Origin: CAZNHL01 sp964572965
GTDB lineage: Bacteria; Bacteroidota; Bacteroidia; Cytophagales; UBA9547
Direction of reading: 5' to 3'
Length of the DNA: 5,560 nucleotides
Assembly (NCBI GenBank): GCA_964572965.1
Contig: CAZNHL010000135.1
Coordinates: 1 to 5,560, forward strand
The translations under genes and the position numbers were made by a program. The notes beneath the pieces are model-generated. The model was given only the letters and a program-made list of their open reading frames with translations, ran no database searches and was not told where the DNA came from. Positions 4,000-5,560 of this stretch are shown here, one piece after another (the stretch's first letter is position 1; each line of letters opens with the position of its first letter).

Positions 4000-5560
4000 A
4001 TGCTTATGCGACACTCTTACGCAAGCCTTGCACTTATTATCCTATTATCCTTTGTATTTATAAATGAGTCTCAGGCTCAGTGCAAAGGCACACTCATATT
4101 CCAGGACGAATTTGACGGAACCTCGCTTAATACTTCCAAATGGAACTATGACCAAGGCAACGGTTGTCCTGACCTTTGCGGGTGGGGTAACAACGAAAAA
4201 GAATACTACACAAACTCACCGAACAATGTGAGTGTCTCAGGCGGATACCTGAATCTCACTGCAAGATATGCCCCTAACTACAACAATTCGGGTTCAGACT
4301 TTACTTCCGGGAAGATTCATACTAAAGGGAAATTTGACAGATTATATGGCAGGTTCGAAGCGAGAATGAAAATGCCGACAGGAACAGGGCTTTGGCCTGC
4401 ATTCTGGATGCTGCCAAGCGATAATGCTTATGGTGGCTGGCCAACAAGTGGAGAAATTGACATTATGGAGTATAGAGGTGACAGAACAAACGTAACTGAC
4501 GCCACAGTTCATTATGGCAGCCAATGGCCTAATAACCAATATGACGGCACACACTATACTTCTCAAGACGGAACAACTTATGCCAATGCCTTTCACGTTT
4601 TTGCAGTAGAATGGCAACCAGGGGTCATGCGTTTCTATGTAGACAATGTATTGATTAAAACAGAAACTCAGACTCCAAACAGTCTTAACCCAGCTTCAAA
4701 TCATTCCGTTAAGTGGCCCTGGGATAAGCGTTTTTACCTAATCCTTAATCTTGCACTTGGCGGATGGTTTTCAGGAAACCCAAGCACTACGGACATTGTA
4801 AATAGCACAACATGGCCTCAAACTCTTCAAGTTGATTATGTTAGAGCTTACGACATGACACCTTCATCAACACAAACTGCATATCTGGGCACAACAAGAA
4901 CTATTCCAGGCAAAATTGAAGCGGAACATTACAATGATGGCTGTAATGGCTATGCTTACAAAGATGTAGATGCCGGAAATACCGGTGGTGTATTTAGAGC
5001 TGACGATGTAGATATTGAAGCCTGTACTGATGGCGGCGCCGGTTATAATGTTGGCTGGACTGAAGCAGGAGAATGGCTTAATTACAACGTAAATGTAACA
5101 ACAACCGGAAAATACAATATTCAGGTAAGAGCTGCTTCTCAACCAGGAGGAAAGAAAATGCACATTGAAATAGATGGAGTTAATGTTACCGGTAACATTG
5201 ACATTCCTGCCACTGGCGGCTGGACAACTTTCCAGACTTATACTGCCAGTAACATAGCACTGACGGCCGGAAATAAAGTAATGAGAATAGTATTTGATAC
5301 TGATGGTATCAATGTAAACTATGTCAATTTTGCTCTTATCCCTAACGTAGCTCCTACAGTAACATTGACTTCGCCAACTGCAAGTACCGCTTTCACTGCT
5401 CCGGCAACTGTGGCTATCGCTGCCAATGCTACTGATTCTGATGGCTCAATTGCTAAAGTGGAATTTTACAACGGAACAACTCTGTTAAACTCTGATGCAA
5501 CTTCTCCTTATGCATTTAACTGGACTAACGTAGCAGCAGGGACTTACTCGATCACTGCTA
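4000..5560 (+). CDS. Secreted GH16 beta-glucanase (laminarinase-like) with CBM6 and Ig-like domains, C-terminus beyond the window
   Basis: The first 520 residues are visible. Residues 1-26 form a signal peptide (Arg4, hydrophobic LALIILLSFVFI, likely cleavage after SQA at 24-26). It has no lipobox although Cys28 is close. The GH16 domain (about 30-285) opens with LIFQDEFDGTSLNTSKW, has the CGWGNNEKEYYT block (60-71), LWPAFWMLP (131-139), and the catalytic GEIDIMEYRG with nucleophile E152, D154 and acid/base E157, i.e. the ExDxxE form of bacterial laminarinases and related enzymes. NLALGGWF (250-257) and VDYVRAYD (278-285) close the fold. A CBM6 module (about 300-446) follows: GKIEAEHY, GWTEAGEWLNYNV, and W408 and N438 as probable ligand residues. 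An Ig-like domain (about 450 onwards: APTVTLTSPTASTAF, DSDGSIAKVEFYNGTTLL) resembles Big_7-type repeats. More repeats and a T9SS C-terminal signal are expected beyond the edge but are not visible. An in-frame ATG at 4006 is an alternative start. Beta-1,3- or mixed-linkage glucan is the likely substrate; related GH16 activities cannot be excluded. Confidence 0.94.
   Translation, partial: MLMRHSYASLALIILLSFVFINESQAQCKGTLIFQDEFDGTSLNTSKWNYDQGNGCPDLCGWGNNEKEYYTNSPNNVSVSGGYLNLTARYAPNYNNSGSDFTSGKIHTKGKFDRLYGRFEARMKMPTGTGLWPAFWMLPSDNAYGGWPTSGEIDIMEYRGDRTNVTDATVHYGSQWPNNQYDGTHYTSQDGTTYANAFHVFAVEWQPGVMRFYVDNVLIKTETQTPNSLNPASNHSVKWPWDKRFYLILNLALGGWFSGNPSTTDIVNSTTWPQTLQVDYVRAYDMTPSSTQTAYLGTTRTIPGKIEAEHYNDGCNGYAYKDVDAGNTGGVFRADDVDIEACTDGGAGYNVGWTEAGEWLNYNVNVTTTGKYNIQVRAASQPGGKKMHIEIDGVNVTGNIDIPATGGWTTFQTYTASNIALTAGNKVMRIVFDTDGINVNYVNFALIPNVAPTVTLTSPTASTAFTAPATVAIAANATDSDGSIAKVEFYNGTTLLNSDATSPYAFNWTNVAAGTYSITA

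Noticed and set aside
4342..4617. 91-codon minus-strand frame
   Set aside because: It is antisense to the GH16 catalytic domain, whose motifs are intact on the plus strand.
4867..5163. 98-codon minus-strand frame with hydrophobic character
   Set aside because: It is antisense to the CBM6 module. The hydrophobicity is a by-product of the plus-strand Asn/Thr/Asp-rich codons read in reverse.
1..5560. CRISPR arrays, tRNA or rRNA genes, insertion sequences, phage genes or known defence systems
   Set aside because: No regularly spaced repeats, tRNA-like cloverleaf, transposase motifs or defence-protein domains were seen on either strand.

Overview
The window looks like a draft-assembly contig from a Bacteroidota bacterium, most likely a Cytophagales-like polysaccharide degrader. 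The reasons are family-level. The S8 protease has the propeptide type common in this phylum. The GH16-CBM6-Ig-like secreted enzyme is typical of gliding polysaccharide degraders. Base composition is AT-rich, Shine-Dalgarno signals are weak, and two upstream sites resemble the Bacteroidota -33/-7 promoter. No species call is possible from the sequence alone.

Left half (1..3087, minus strand): three genes are packed head to tail and transcribed leftwards. First is a secreted subtilisin-like S8 protease (1537..3087). Four bases later comes a family 9 glycosyltransferase, the heptosyltransferase type (534..1532). After 33 bases comes the N-terminal part of a membrane-anchored putative metallo-aminopeptidase of the COG4324/PF10023 type, which runs off the left edge. 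The last two genes both appear to start with TTG. The spacing suggests one operon, with envelope assembly (GT9) and extracytoplasmic proteolysis as the shared location. A functional link is inference only.

Middle (3088..3999): about 0.9 kb between divergent transcription units, with no convincing protein gene. It holds a 13-bp inverted repeat, a candidate short plus-strand transcription unit ending in a very good intrinsic terminator (12-bp perfect stem, 3-nt loop, T-rich tail), a further inverted repeat, a 19-bp imperfect direct repeat, and a 10-N scaffold gap. The gap is bordered on both sides by the same 8 bases, so it may be an artefact of overlapping contig ends.

Right (4000..5560, plus strand): the N-terminal 520 residues of a secreted multidomain beta-glucanase: signal peptide, GH16 catalytic domain with an intact ExDxxE motif, CBM6 carbohydrate-binding module, then the start of an Ig-like domain. 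It runs off the right edge. It probably acts on laminarin/beta-1,3-glucan or a related polysaccharide outside the cell.

The gene content is mostly recognisable and ordinary for this phylum. The least explained part is the intergenic region, especially the candidate RNA unit at about 3553..3669 and its surrounding repeats.
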